From: Gautieria morchelliformis
Taxonomy: Eukaryota > Basidiomycota > Agaricomycetes > Gomphales > Gomphaceae
Assembly: GCA_015179125.1 (NCBI GenBank)
Contig: WHVA01000367.1
Location: 1 to 64,000 of the forward strand
Reading direction: 5' to 3'
DNA: 64,000 nt
The translations under genes and the position numbers were made by a program. Every line of letters starts with the position of its first letter. Positions within the stretch are counted from its first letter, which is position 1. Below the pieces are notes generated by a model. The model was not told where the DNA came from and did not search any database. It saw nothing but the letters and a program-made list of their open reading frames with translations. Of the stretch, positions 21,946 through 30,941 are shown one piece after another.

Positions 21946-23698
21946 TTAGGTCATCCAGTATCAAGTTGGGATGGATTTGAGCACAGCCATGCAGCCATGC
22001 CGCGCTCAAGGTACGTCCACCGCCATTAAAATTTTGAATTAGATACATATTTATGAAGAGCTTCCAAAAAAAATAGATTGTGGTCCGAATGCATGAGAAC
22101 CAGGCTGCCTTGAGGCTTAGCGCTTATCTATCAACGAGGCAGGGCATTATTTATATACATGCTGGGGCCTCTTTTCCACCACAACCCTCACGAGTAACCA
22201 CCAACTAGTACTGACCCCATCTTTCCTAATGTCCCAGGCCTCCTTCCATGTTGCTGCTAGTATTAGAGCGTAAGTCCAGTATTTGCCCCACTATATCGTC
22301 TTCATTGATGCTCAGTGCATATATGAGCATATGCCACGTCACTTCTTATAGACGACATCAAGTCGGAACGGGTTGGGCGGGGAGCAGCTCACGGTCACGG
22401 ATATGGGGTGCACGTTTGCAGAGAGATGATCGATGTGGATCCGGAGCGGAGGAAAAGGACGTTTGAGGGTGAGTCATATTTGCTTGTCATTTTGTCTTTT
22501 GCGTTCTTTTTTTTCTTTTTTCACGTGTCACGCAAGTGTTGTTCTGCACTCCCTCCACGCGTGTCCCGTGTTCGTTGTGCATCAGTTTCCGTATCCTCTT
22601 TCCTCCCGCCGGTTCACTTCGTGCCATGTCCGTCTGCATGCTGACTTGTTCTTGGTGTTCTCGCACCACCCCGTCCACCCGCGCAGCCTCAAGCACAACC
22701 CAACCCCGATGACACATTTGATGACACCGCTCTCGCGGCCATCCTGCACGCCGCGGGCGTGCCACGTGGGGTACCCGCCATCGTAAATGATGTGGATCAA
22801 GCAGGGGGGGTGGGTAGGGCATGTGCATGGTGCGTTTTCTTTTCTTTTTTTTTTCCTTTTTTCTTTTTTTTTTTTTTTTTTTTTTTTGTGGACGGGAGCG
22901 GGGGCCCTTATGCGACGACTCATTGGCCTTTTTGAGTGAGGTCCACGCTGTTACCGCAGTATTTTTATTATCGGTTAGTCTGTACACATAGTACTATTTA
23001 ATTGGAGTGCAATGCAGGTACTAGAACATATTTGGATTGTGCAGAGATATATATTTAAGATGTGCTCTGAGCCAGTAGAGTGTAACTGGAGTATGAGTGG
23101 CTCAGATGTGTGGATGTAAATGGTTGTAACTGAATCTATATGCTCAATGAGTACATGGTATGTCTGGATCTATCTACATGTGACTACATATAGTAGCCGC
23201 CTGTGCAAGGAACGCACTTGAAGACTAGATAGACCTTGTATTTTCCCGTCTGATGGTAAGCTGTACTTGGATATCGAACGTCGCCAGAATGAAAGCCTAT
23301 TAACGATTGGGCAGATGTACTCGTGATCCGTTGCCTTACTCTACATGCCCCACAATTAGCCACCCTAAACCCGGCGATTGGTGTCTATTCGGACTATGAA
23401 TACTAACCTGCCGCCTCAACGCGGTGCCTGAAGACATACCGCGGGAGGTGAAAAAGTGCTGGTTGTACTGATGACGCCGCCTGTCGAAGGCAAATAATGC
23501 TAGCAAGTAGATCATTGAACTTGTATAGCCATGTGAACAGGACACGACTCACAGGTGACAGGCCTATGGAGATCAAACGCTTGTCGCAGTATTCTTTAAA
23601 TTAAAAAGTTTCTACTCACCATTATATCGGGTAGTATCAAACTCATAGGTACAAGGGTACTTGCCATGTTCTTGTTCGGTCTATAGAATGTTTATTTT
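21946..23698. other. Region with possible unrecognised gene remnants
   Basis: No gene could be named. Three exon-like pieces on the plus strand stand out. About 22222-22260 encodes SQASFHVAASIRA before a GTAAGT. About 22352-22470 follows a CTTATAG and encodes DIKSERVGRG and REMIDVDPERRKRTFE before a GTGAGT. About 22687-22780 follows a GCGCAG and encodes NPDDTFDDTALAAILHAAGV. They may be one gene, but the joins were not verified. From 22950 to 23698 nothing was seen. Confidence 0.3.
22834..22887. repeat. Poly-T tract
   Basis: A run of nearly pure T with scattered C, about 54 bases. It could be the poly-A tail of a minus-strand retroinsertion, but no element body was recognised on its right. 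Confidence 0.7.
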
Positions 23699-25284
23699 TA
23701 TTTTTTTTCCAATTTTACGTCTTTTGGGGCAGCGCCCTATGTAAGACGGTATGTACATTTTCTTTCTGGCGTGTAGCCCTCCTCTCCTTTGGACCTCTAT
23801 TCTCTGCGTATGCTCAAGAGGCATTGCCTCGAGCGTTTCCGTGCCTTCGTGGGCGAGGTGTGTGTTTAGCGCCTTCTCTCCCTGCGCTGTTGTCTGCCTG
23901 TTCTTGTTCCTGTGTCCTCTCTTGCCGGTGGTAGTGTGACATCCCCGTATTGGTTCTCAAATCTCTTCGTGTCCTGTATGTACCCAAATAGATGCTCCAA
24001 TGCTTTGTGTCTGCCCAGCAGCGTTCTTAGAGATCTCGCTCCTTGTTTTAGCTTGTTTTAAAGTGTTTGCCTCTGCTTCTTGTATGCCCTGCACTGGAAC
24101 AGATAGTGCTGTACCGTTTCTTGTGCGTTCCCGCATGCCGGACACGAGGGTGATTCCGCCTTCCCTATCTTGTACAGGTATTTGTTCAACAGTATGTGTC
24201 CCGTCCTCAACTGTACGAGCAGGCTGGCCTGTTTTTGCGGCATGTTCTTCGTGATCTTCGCGAAAGCTGCTGACGGCATGGTGGGGTCAATCTCGTGCGC
24301 TCGCATGGCTCTGGGTGACTTAGCAAAGATTTCCCTCGCTCTCTGGTTTAGGCTCGTGTTATGCCTCTGGACCTCTGCCGCTCTGCTCGTTGGCATTATT
24401 CCCCGACACTCAATCGGTATGTCTCTCTCCTCGCTGGTCTTTCTGCTCGCCGCCTTCTTTGCCTCCTCATCTGCCCTCTCGTTCCCTGCTACCCCTTCGT
24501 GCCCCGGTACCCATCTCATCGTGACTTTGACCCCCAGCTGTTGTTGTACTACGCCTTGAATCTGTCTGTGAACTGCGCTGATGAGATATTGACCGGGGAT
24601 CGCGCGCTCCTTCCTGGTTGTCTGTATGGCCGCTTGATTGTCCAGGGCGATGGTGTATCTCTCTCCCCGTTCCGTGTTGAGCATCTTCGCCCCTATGGCT
24701 GCACCTGCCAGCTCCGCTTCGAAAACGGTGTGCTCGTTTTCTGGGCCCATGTATAGCCTCGCTGACCTGCATTCCCTTCCGTTTCTGTACATCACCGCGG
24801 CCGCCCCTACTCCCCCCTCTATACACGACCTGTCCATGTATATGACTACCTCTGCCTCGTCGGTATCTATTTCTTCCTTTGCCTTCTCCTTGGACGGTGG
24901 GATCCTTGCGTTGAATGCCAGAGCCCATTTGGGCCCAAGCACCACCATATGGATCTTCTCCATCGTGTCCGGGTTTAGCTCGAAAGCGTGCATCATCTCA
25001 TGGAGAGGGGATCTATGGCGTTTGACATACCTCATAGCTGCTTTCCTCGTTCTCTCTGCTAGCGGGTGACTCTGGGGCAAGCACGCTAGTCGTACTGCAG
25101 CTCTGTGCACTATGTTGGTCACTAGCAGTGGGAACGGTAGAAGGTCAGCATGTGCGTCGAGCGTGTCTGTGGCCGTGGTTCTGAGCGCTCCTGTGATGTC
25201 TAGCGCGACCTGCCTCTGGATCCTGGCTAGTTTGTTCACATAGCCCTTGGTGCCTTTAGTTCTGTTCGTCTCTGGTGTGAGGTC
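23699..25284 (-). mobile_element. 5'-truncated LINE copy (same family as 29027-35107)
   Basis: The minus strand matches the last 1.6 kb of the full-length LINE: the C-terminal part of ORF2, the 3' untranslated region with the TACATAGGGCGCTGCCCCAA block, and a poly-A tail seen as T-rich sequence at 23691-23711. Homology stops at about 25284, just upstream of the CCAGAGACGA segment of ORF2, which is typical 5' truncation during target-primed reverse transcription. It abuts an LTR-A remnant on the right. Several differences from the full-length copy show that it is older. Confidence 0.9.
24058..25239 (-). pseudogene. LINE ORF2 C-terminal fragment (RNase H domain)
   Basis: The 393-residue frame covers the end of the reverse-transcriptase thumb, RNase H and the CPACGNAQETVQHYLFQC zinc motif. 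RNase H acidic residues are kept (MDRS, FEAELAG, ALDNQAA, NERADEE), although the usual T before the first aspartate is M. The frame departs from the full-length copy after KKQRQ, shortening the C-terminus. With no promoter, endonuclease or polymerase palm it cannot move by itself. Confidence 0.85.
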
Positions 25285-25342
25285 CGGGCATTCGCTGCGT
25301 TCACTAATACACGATATTAACGCCTAAAAACCAATCTTGACA
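25285..25342 (+). repeat. LTR-A terminal remnant
   Basis: The last 58 bases of LTR family A, ending CCAATCTTGACA, lie between the truncated LINE and gypsy pol sequence. The matching full copy is at 37905-39173 on the other strand. Confidence 0.65.
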
Positions 25343-27160
25343 CCATTTCCCTTTCTAGTTCCAACTTCTGGAGAGTGCGATATGTAACATCCCAGTTCAA
25401 TGATGAAGGCATTCTGCACCCAGTTGCTTTCCACTCTTGAACATTTTCCGGCACCAAACTTAATTACGATGTCCATGATAAAGAGCTACTGGCAATTTTT
25501 GAAGCTTTTCAACATTGGTGGCATTATCTGGAAGGTTCTGTCCATTGATGTCACCTATCACAAAAACTTGGAATATTTTTCCACCACAAAGTTGCTAACC
25601 CGACAACAAGCCCGCTGGTACAAATTCCTCTCGCAGTTTAACCTCTTTATTTGGTTCCATCCCACAAGGCTCAGTACTAAACCTGACCCTCTAACTAGAC
25701 AATAAGACATCTACCCTAAAGACGGAAGTAATGACTATGGCACAGTCAACCCACAGAACTTCCAACCAATTTTTACAAATCAACAACTGTCAGAATCCCT
25801 CTGGGCAACTTACTTGCTCGAACCTGTTCTCCGAGTGAGCATTGTGATGGACTCCGAGAAGCTTCATGCTGACATCTTAGCCAATCTGGCATCCAACCCC
25901 ATAGCCTCTCAACATCTCAGTGATAGTTCTGCCCCAAGATGGACACAAACCGATGATGGCTTTCCCCACCTCGACAGCCACATATATGTTGCCGAAGCCA
26001 ACAATCTCTGGCTCTGAGTACACCAGTACAAACATGATCATGTACTCTTGGGACATTTTGGCCAAAACAAGACCTTAGCATTAATCTGACAGGAATATAC
26101 ATGGCCTGCACTTCGGTCTTTTGTCATTGGCTTCTGCAAGTCATGTGCCACTTGCCTGCATTCTAAGTTCAGTGTCATTGGCCTTATGGCTCCCTCAAGC
26201 AGCTTCCTATACCTGAACAGCCCTGGAATTCCACCTCAATGGATTTCATAGAAAGCTATCGCCATCTTTGGGATTAACTGCAATCCTCATGGTAGTATGC
26301 CGCTTAACCAAGCAGGGCATCTTCATCACAATGTATGACATGATCACTTCTACACTTTTTCCATTCCCTCAGCAAAGCTCTGGATATGAAACTGCATTTC
26401 ACCTTGGAATATCATCCCAAAGGTGACGGTCAAACTGAATGTGTAAAGCAAACTCTGGAACAGTATCTTCATGTGTATTGCAACTATCAGGAGGACAATT
26501 AGTACGAGTTGCTACCACTCGCCGAGTTTGCATACAACAATGCTCCGAATGCCACTACTGGCATCTTGCCCTTCTTTGCTAACAAGGGATACAACCTGAA
26601 CCTCATGGTTCACCCCAAACGGGACCTTGCTTCCTCTCGGGCCCGAGTCTTTGCAGTTGACCTTGACCAGCTTCACGCTGCCTTGAAAGAGCAAATTAAA
26701 ATAGCTCAATCTCGGTATCAGGTCTCAGGCAACACACATCGTGCTCCCACCCCCGAGTTCACGATTGGATCCCTGGTGTTTGTCAAAGTGCAGTTCTTCA
26801 GGACAACCCGGCCCTCAAAGAAGTTAGCTGAAAAGTACATTGGCCCCTTTGAGATCATTGTCCAGGCTGGATCCAGAGCTTACATCCTTTGGCTTCCAGA
26901 CAGCCTTCCGGCAGTCCACCCGGTCTTCCATGTCTCCATGCTTGAACCTGCAACCCCAAACACCATCCCAAATCGGGTTCAGTCTCTGCTGCCTCCAGTC
27001 GAGATTGACGGCAAGACAGAGTAAGAGATTTCTGAGATCTTGGACTCCAAGATCAACTGATGCCATAGACCTTATAATCTCTTGTACCTTGTCTGCTGGG
27101 CTGGTTATGAAGGTACCGATGAGGAAACATCATGGGTCCTTACAACCGAACTCGACCATG
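25343..27160 (+). mobile_element. Gypsy pol fragment (RNase H, integrase, chromodomain region)
   Basis: Fragments of RNase H ([19 protein letters not shown]), integrase including the zinc-binding and core regions, and a C-terminal integrase/chromodomain-like region (AEKYIGPFEI, LPAVHPVFHVSMLEP, GTDEETSWVL) follow one another. Gag, protease and reverse transcriptase are absent. The element is broken, with many breaks, and is an old fossil. From 26591 onward it forms part of the left arm of the inverted duplication. Confidence 0.85.
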
Positions 27161-27410
27161 TGTCAAGATTGGATTTGGGGACTAATATCGCATATTAGTG
27201 AACATGGCAAATGCCTGAAAGGCTTGTGCGATAATATTTGTAGTTCAGCGAACAATGTAAAGCCAATAAAGGTTATTAAGTAAGGGGGCTATTCGAATGG
27301 AGCTTGCCCTGTCTACAGTCGAAGCCAAATAGCCTGTGACACTTGATGATGTATGTGCAAGGTTTCACAGAAAGGTCATATAGCAGTAACAATCCCTTCG
27401 CCAGGCTTTC
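27161..27410 (-). repeat. LTR-A-like segment after gypsy pol
   Basis: It begins TGTCAAGATTGGATTTGG and follows the order of LTR-A for about 250 bases (TATTAGTGAACA, GAATGGAGCTTGCCCT, CTACAGTCG, CAATCCCTTCG), at moderate identity to 37905-38150. In the right arm it lies at 42401-42650. Confidence 0.7.
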
Positions 27411-27623
27411 TGTGGAGGGTCAGCTCACCATCATCATTCTTCAGCCAGCTTTGAGTCTTCATCAGCTTTACTCCCCCTCTCAGCAGCCTCTTTGCATAAT
27501 TGAGCAGTGCGCCGCCACTCCTCAGTTCCTCCAACCTCGTGTCTCACTCCCGCTCCTCCCTCCGCCTTGAGCCAGATGCCAAGGCTCAGAATCTCTATTA
27601 ATCTTTCGGAAGCCCCTCTTTCA

Positions 27624-27957
27624 TGTCAGAATTAGCTTCACTGAAGTTTTCACTCTATACAGTATGTCTACCCTTTGTTTGTAATGTGACTGTGCATCCT
27701 TTGTAATATTCCAAACCAGTCGGCCTCTTTCTCATTTGCCAGTAGCATAGATGTATTCTCTATAAAAAGGGCTGGCCCAGCATGTATGTTCCCTAGTTCA
27801 ATTATCATACGTTTTCCTTGTGCTTTACCTTACTAACATGTGAGCAACTCTTGAGCTCTACCCTCCCATTATACCTCCGCCATGAAAAACAGGTGCATCA
27901 CTTGTAAGTTGACACCATCGATTCTGCTTACTCCAGACTCTTGGAATTACTCTGACA
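27624..27957 (+). repeat. LTR-like segment C, 334 bases
   Basis: It begins TGTCAGAATTAGC and ends GGAATTACTCTGACA, giving TGTCA/TGACA ends, and contains a TATA-like CTCTATAAAAAGG near 27760 and a TTCAATTATCATACG block shared with LTR-A. No target duplication was found, so the boundaries are tentative. A related GTGAAAACTTCAGCGAAGC block occurs near 51820. Confidence 0.55.
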
Positions 27958-27965
27958 CTACAGCC

Positions 27966-28334
27966 ATATAAAAGTTTTCTTGTCTGAAAAATTGTTGAAA
28001 AAACTGTAAAGATTTTCCAAATACTTTTAGTGTTTTTTTTTATAGAAAAAAAAACTATAATAAAATTTTGTGTTTTTATTAGAATTTGTTGAGCAAGAAA
28101 ATTGTAAAAAAAATTCAATGTTTTTGTCAGGGTTTTTTATGGGGTTCTTTGTGTTTTCACAAAGAAACTTATACAAAGACATAAAAAACCCTGCAAAAAA
28201 CTTTAAACTTTTTTACAATTTTCTTGCTCAACAAATTCTAACAAAAACACAAAATTTTGTTAAATTTTTTTACATTAAAAACACTAAAAAAAATTGGAAT
28301 ATCTTTACAGTTTTTGAACAGTTTTTTATATGCC
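27966..28334. repeat. AT-rich foldback (hairpin) element
   Basis: Two long arms pair across a centre near 28155: CTGTAAAGAT, TTGTGTTTTTATTAGAATTT and GAGCAAGAAAATTGTAAAAA on the left return as reverse complements on the right. The sequence is about 80 percent A+T, strikingly unlike its neighbours. It has no coding capacity and resembles a miniature inverted-repeat element. It is duplicated in the right arm at about 41476-41845. Confidence 0.8.
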
Positions 28335-28640
28335 TCCAGTGTGAGCCTGTTGGCAAAGGCTCCTGAAAGGAGTGCCTTTGCTGATGAGGGGATCATCTAT
28401 CTCAGATAACCTTCCAGGCTCCCTTCAGACGATTTGGTCAGGTGTTGTCAAGCCTACGCTTCGAATGTAGACATCGGTTCATCCATCGCATACTACCACT
28501 GTGTACTAGTAGTACTCTCGTACTCTTCGTCAACTACATAATCACTTTGCACAAGGACTGCTTGGTTCACTGCATTTGGGTGTCTTGAATTCATTAACAC
28601 CAACTCCTAGACTCTAAAAGAATCAATCCTGAACTTCACA
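28335..28640 (+). repeat. Segment between hairpin and satellite, partly LTR-A-like
   Basis: 28350-28420 (GGCTCCTGAAAGGAG, GATGAGGGGATC) resembles the LTR-A middle on the plus strand, opposite to the piece at 27161-27410. The remainder is unique except for its copy in the right arm. Confidence 0.5.
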
Positions 28641-29026
28641 TTCTCCTCTCATTCTCCACATTGTCCACTCACACTCCACTTGGTCTCCCCATGTACTCCA
28701 CCTGCTCCCCTTATTCTCTACTTGTTATCGACTCCCACTCCAAGTTGGCCACTCACACTCCACATTGTCCAATCACAATCCATGTTCTCCACTCCCGCTT
28801 CACAGTCTCCCTCTCAGTCCATGTCCTCCACTCACAAGCCACATTCTCCATTTGCACTCCACATTCTCCACTCACAGTTCACATCCCCCACTCAAAGTCC
28901 ACATTTCTCCACTCACACTCTACATTCTCTACTCACAATCCATGTTATCCACTCCCACTTCACATTCTCCTCTCATTATCCACATTCTCCGCTCACACTG
29001 CAGATTCTCCACTCACACTGCACATG
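28641..29026. repeat. 20-base satellite, array 1 (left of the LINE)
   Basis: Tandem variants of CACTCACACTCCACATTCTC occur in units of about 20 bases, with interspersed variants containing CTACTTGTTATC. The array is interrupted by the LINE at 29027 and resumes at 35108. Confidence 0.9.
29016..29026. repeat. Left target-site duplication of the full-length LINE
   Basis: CACTGCACATG, repeated at 35108-35118. The right arm of the inverted duplication carries a single uninterrupted copy at the matching place (near 40784-40795). Confidence 0.9.
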
Positions 29027-29172
29027 GGACTTTTTCTCACGCCTACCACCACATCCAAAATCCCAAAATACCCATCTCCGGGCCACACACTCACACAAAC
29101 ATCTCCAGCTCATCGCTGACAACAGTTGGCGGTAGCACCCAGCCTCTTCGAAAAGAAGAAGCGTTCAAAACG

Positions 29173-30591
29173 ATGCCTCAGAGTGTCGAACCACAAGCGC
29201 TGGCCACGTCACAAGGCCGAGCGAGAGCGAGCACCACACAGCAAGTCACGAATAAGACCAGAGCTGAGTTATTGCTGGGGCCCAACACGACAGTTCGCAC
29301 AAAAGAACAAGCGAGACAGTACCTAGACAAACATGGCTACTACGCAAAGGAAGACCCGTTGTCAACGGAACATCTCAGCTACACGTTGCTGTCCCTAGCG
29401 CACAATGTCAGCGGCAAGACTTTGCAAGAAGGAGTGAGGGCGGTGGCAGTCCTGATGATGGAGGAGGCAGCGAGGATGGTGGGAGCGGCAGTTATGAGAC
29501 ACGTAGAGAGAAACCTGGAACAGACCCTCTACAAGATCGAGAGAGCAACAGAAGATGCGAAAGAAGCCGCAGAGAGTGCAAAAACGGCGACGGAAGGGGC
29601 CGGAAATGTCATCGAGCACATGAACAGCATGAGACAGCAGAGCGCGCTAGAGGGAGAGACCGGAACGAGAGGCACGACATACGCGGCCGCACTCAGAGGT
29701 AATGTACCGCTATCGCACCTGAATAATTTAGCCAAGGCAAAAGCAAAAGCCAAACAAATACTGATAGATGCAGACCCACGAAGGGAGCAGGACATGCTCA
29801 CCAGCTTGACAGAACAGGAATTAGTGGCCAAAGCGAACGAGGCGATCAACAACTTAGAAGAAGACCACGAACGCACAGACATAGCGTTCATCGGAGCCAA
29901 AAAGTTGGCCAACGGAGGGATAGTCTTCGATCTCGAAATGGAGAATGCAGCGAAATGGGTACAAGACAACAGAAGAACCTTCCTGAGCAAATTCAGCGGA
30001 TTGGCTACCATAAAAGATCGAACATTATCAGTGATAGTCGAATACGTACCTCTCAGCCACTCACCAGACGCGATGGCAGAGATGAGAAAGATAGAATGGG
30101 ACTCAAAACTACCCGCCGGCACACTCATATCCACTTGCTGGATAAAACCCCCACACAGGAGGACGGCCGGACAGAAGACCGCCCATATCATCACAAAGAT
30201 GACTACCACAGAGTCGGCAAACCAGTGCATAAGGGACAGGCTCATCATAGCCGGGAAAAGAACGTGGGCTCGGAGAATGAAAAGAGAGCCGCGCAGATGC
30301 TTAAAATGCCAGAAATACAACACAAGACACTTGGCAGCAGAGTGCAAGAGCCGAGACAAATGTGGCACGTGCGGAGCAGAACACAGAACAGCAGAATGCG
30401 AGGAGAGAGACCTGAGCAACTTCAGATGCGTAAATTGCGACGCGACAGGCCACGCATCATGGGATAGAACGTGCCCAGTCTTCAAAGCGGCATGCGAAGC
30501 AGCAGAGAAAAGCGACCCAGAGCACACGTACCAATTCTTCCCAGACAAAAACCCCTGGACTTGGAGCAACAAGGGGAAGCGGAGAGAATAG
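29173..30591 (+). CDS. LINE ORF1 protein (RNA-binding, Gag-like)
   Basis: From the ATG at 29173 the protein has 472 residues; the frame is open further upstream, but that part lies in satellite and before the LINE start, so it is not used. Residues about 90-190 are rich in A, E and K with a heptad-like pattern (coiled coil likely). Three cysteine-histidine knuckles close the protein: CLKCQKYNTRHLAAEC, CGTCGAEHRTAEC and CVNCDATGHASWDRTC (about residues 376-435). In LINEs such proteins coat the element's RNA and help reverse transcription. Its 3' end overlaps the next frame by 121 bases. Confidence 0.88.
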   Translation: MPQSVEPQALATSQGRARASTTQQVTNKTRAELLLGPNTTVRTKEQARQYLDKHGYYAKEDPLSTEHLSYTLLSLAHNVSGKTLQEGVRAVAVLMMEEAARMVGAAVMRHVERNLEQTLYKIERATEDAKEAAESAKTATEGAGNVIEHMNSMRQQSALEGETGTRGTTYAAALRGNVPLSHLNNLAKAKAKAKQILIDADPRREQDMLTSLTEQELVAKANEAINNLEEDHERTDIAFIGAKKLANGGIVFDLEMENAAKWVQDNRRTFLSKFSGLATIKDRTLSVIVEYVPLSHSPDAMAEMRKIEWDSKLPAGTLISTCWIKPPHRRTAGQKTAHIITKMTTTESANQCIRDRLIIAGKRTWARRMKREPRRCLKCQKYNTRHLAAECKSRDKCGTCGAEHRTAECEERDLSNFRCVNCDATGHASWDRTCPVFKAACEAAEKSDPEHTYQFFPDKNPWTWSNKGKRRE

Positions 30592-30941
30592 TAGACGCAG
30601 GAGACCTGCTAAAGCAGGTCAGGGAACAGGAAGAGAGGAGATGGCGAACAGCTGAAGCGGAAGCCCACATGGGAAGACAGACGATGGACAGAGGCGGCGA
30701 AGAACAACGGACGGAACCGAACCACCCAACACGAAGAGGACGAATGGAAAGCAGAGGGAATGGAAGAGGCAAAGGGCGAGGGATGAACCCAAGAACAGGG
30801 CATATGGACCAAGGGTGGCAGGAGAGAGAACAGGGAGAAGGGAGGCAAAGCCGGCTAGACGATTACGGGATTGGAACACAAGGCGAACAGACGCAGACAG
30901 GACAGCCTCACAACAACGATAACACACCGATCCCGCAATGA
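30471..30941 (+). CDS. LINE middle open frame (156 codons), possible ORF1 extension
   Basis: This arginine-, glutamate- and glycine-rich frame starts inside ORF1 in another phase and stops with a TGA that overlaps the ORF2 start codon as ATGA. The composition (RRGR, GRGKGRG) suggests a disordered basic tail that could bind RNA. It may be an independent protein, or a C-terminal extension of ORF1 reached by a minus-one shift; the sequence alone cannot tell. In its favour, a 345-base gap between ORF1 and ORF2 is covered by an open frame that ends exactly at ORF2. Against it, no known domain is visible. Confidence 0.45.
   Translation: MPSLQSGMRSSREKRPRAHVPILPRQKPLDLEQQGEAERIVDAGDLLKQVREQEERRWRTAEAEAHMGRQTMDRGGEEQRTEPNHPTRRGRMESRGNGRGKGRGMNPRTGHMDQGWQEREQGEGRQSRLDDYGIGTQGEQTQTGQPHNNDNTPIPQ

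Larger units (their letters stand above)
26591..29026 (+). repeat. Left arm of a large inverted duplication
   Basis: This 2436-base stretch reappears as its reverse complement at 40784-43220. Along the frames and blocks I compared, only one substitution (near 26606) and one T-run indel (near 28315) were seen. It contains the end of gypsy pol, LTR-like segments, an AT-rich hairpin and the start of a satellite array. Beyond 26591 the gypsy homology continues but at clearly lower identity. Confidence 0.9.

Noticed and set aside
22487-22987. Lysine-rich frames of 113-166 codons on the minus strand
   Set aside because: They arise from the poly-T tract at 22834-22887 and show no family motif.
24170-25069. 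Plus-strand frames antisense to the LINE RNase H region
   Set aside because: They are shadows of the minus-strand LINE ORF2; the same shadows occur at 33.7-34.6 kb in the full-length copy.
28765-29172. Upstream extension of the LINE ORF1 frame
   Set aside because: It lies in satellite and crosses the LINE boundary at 29027; the ATG at 29173 is the first plausible start inside the element.
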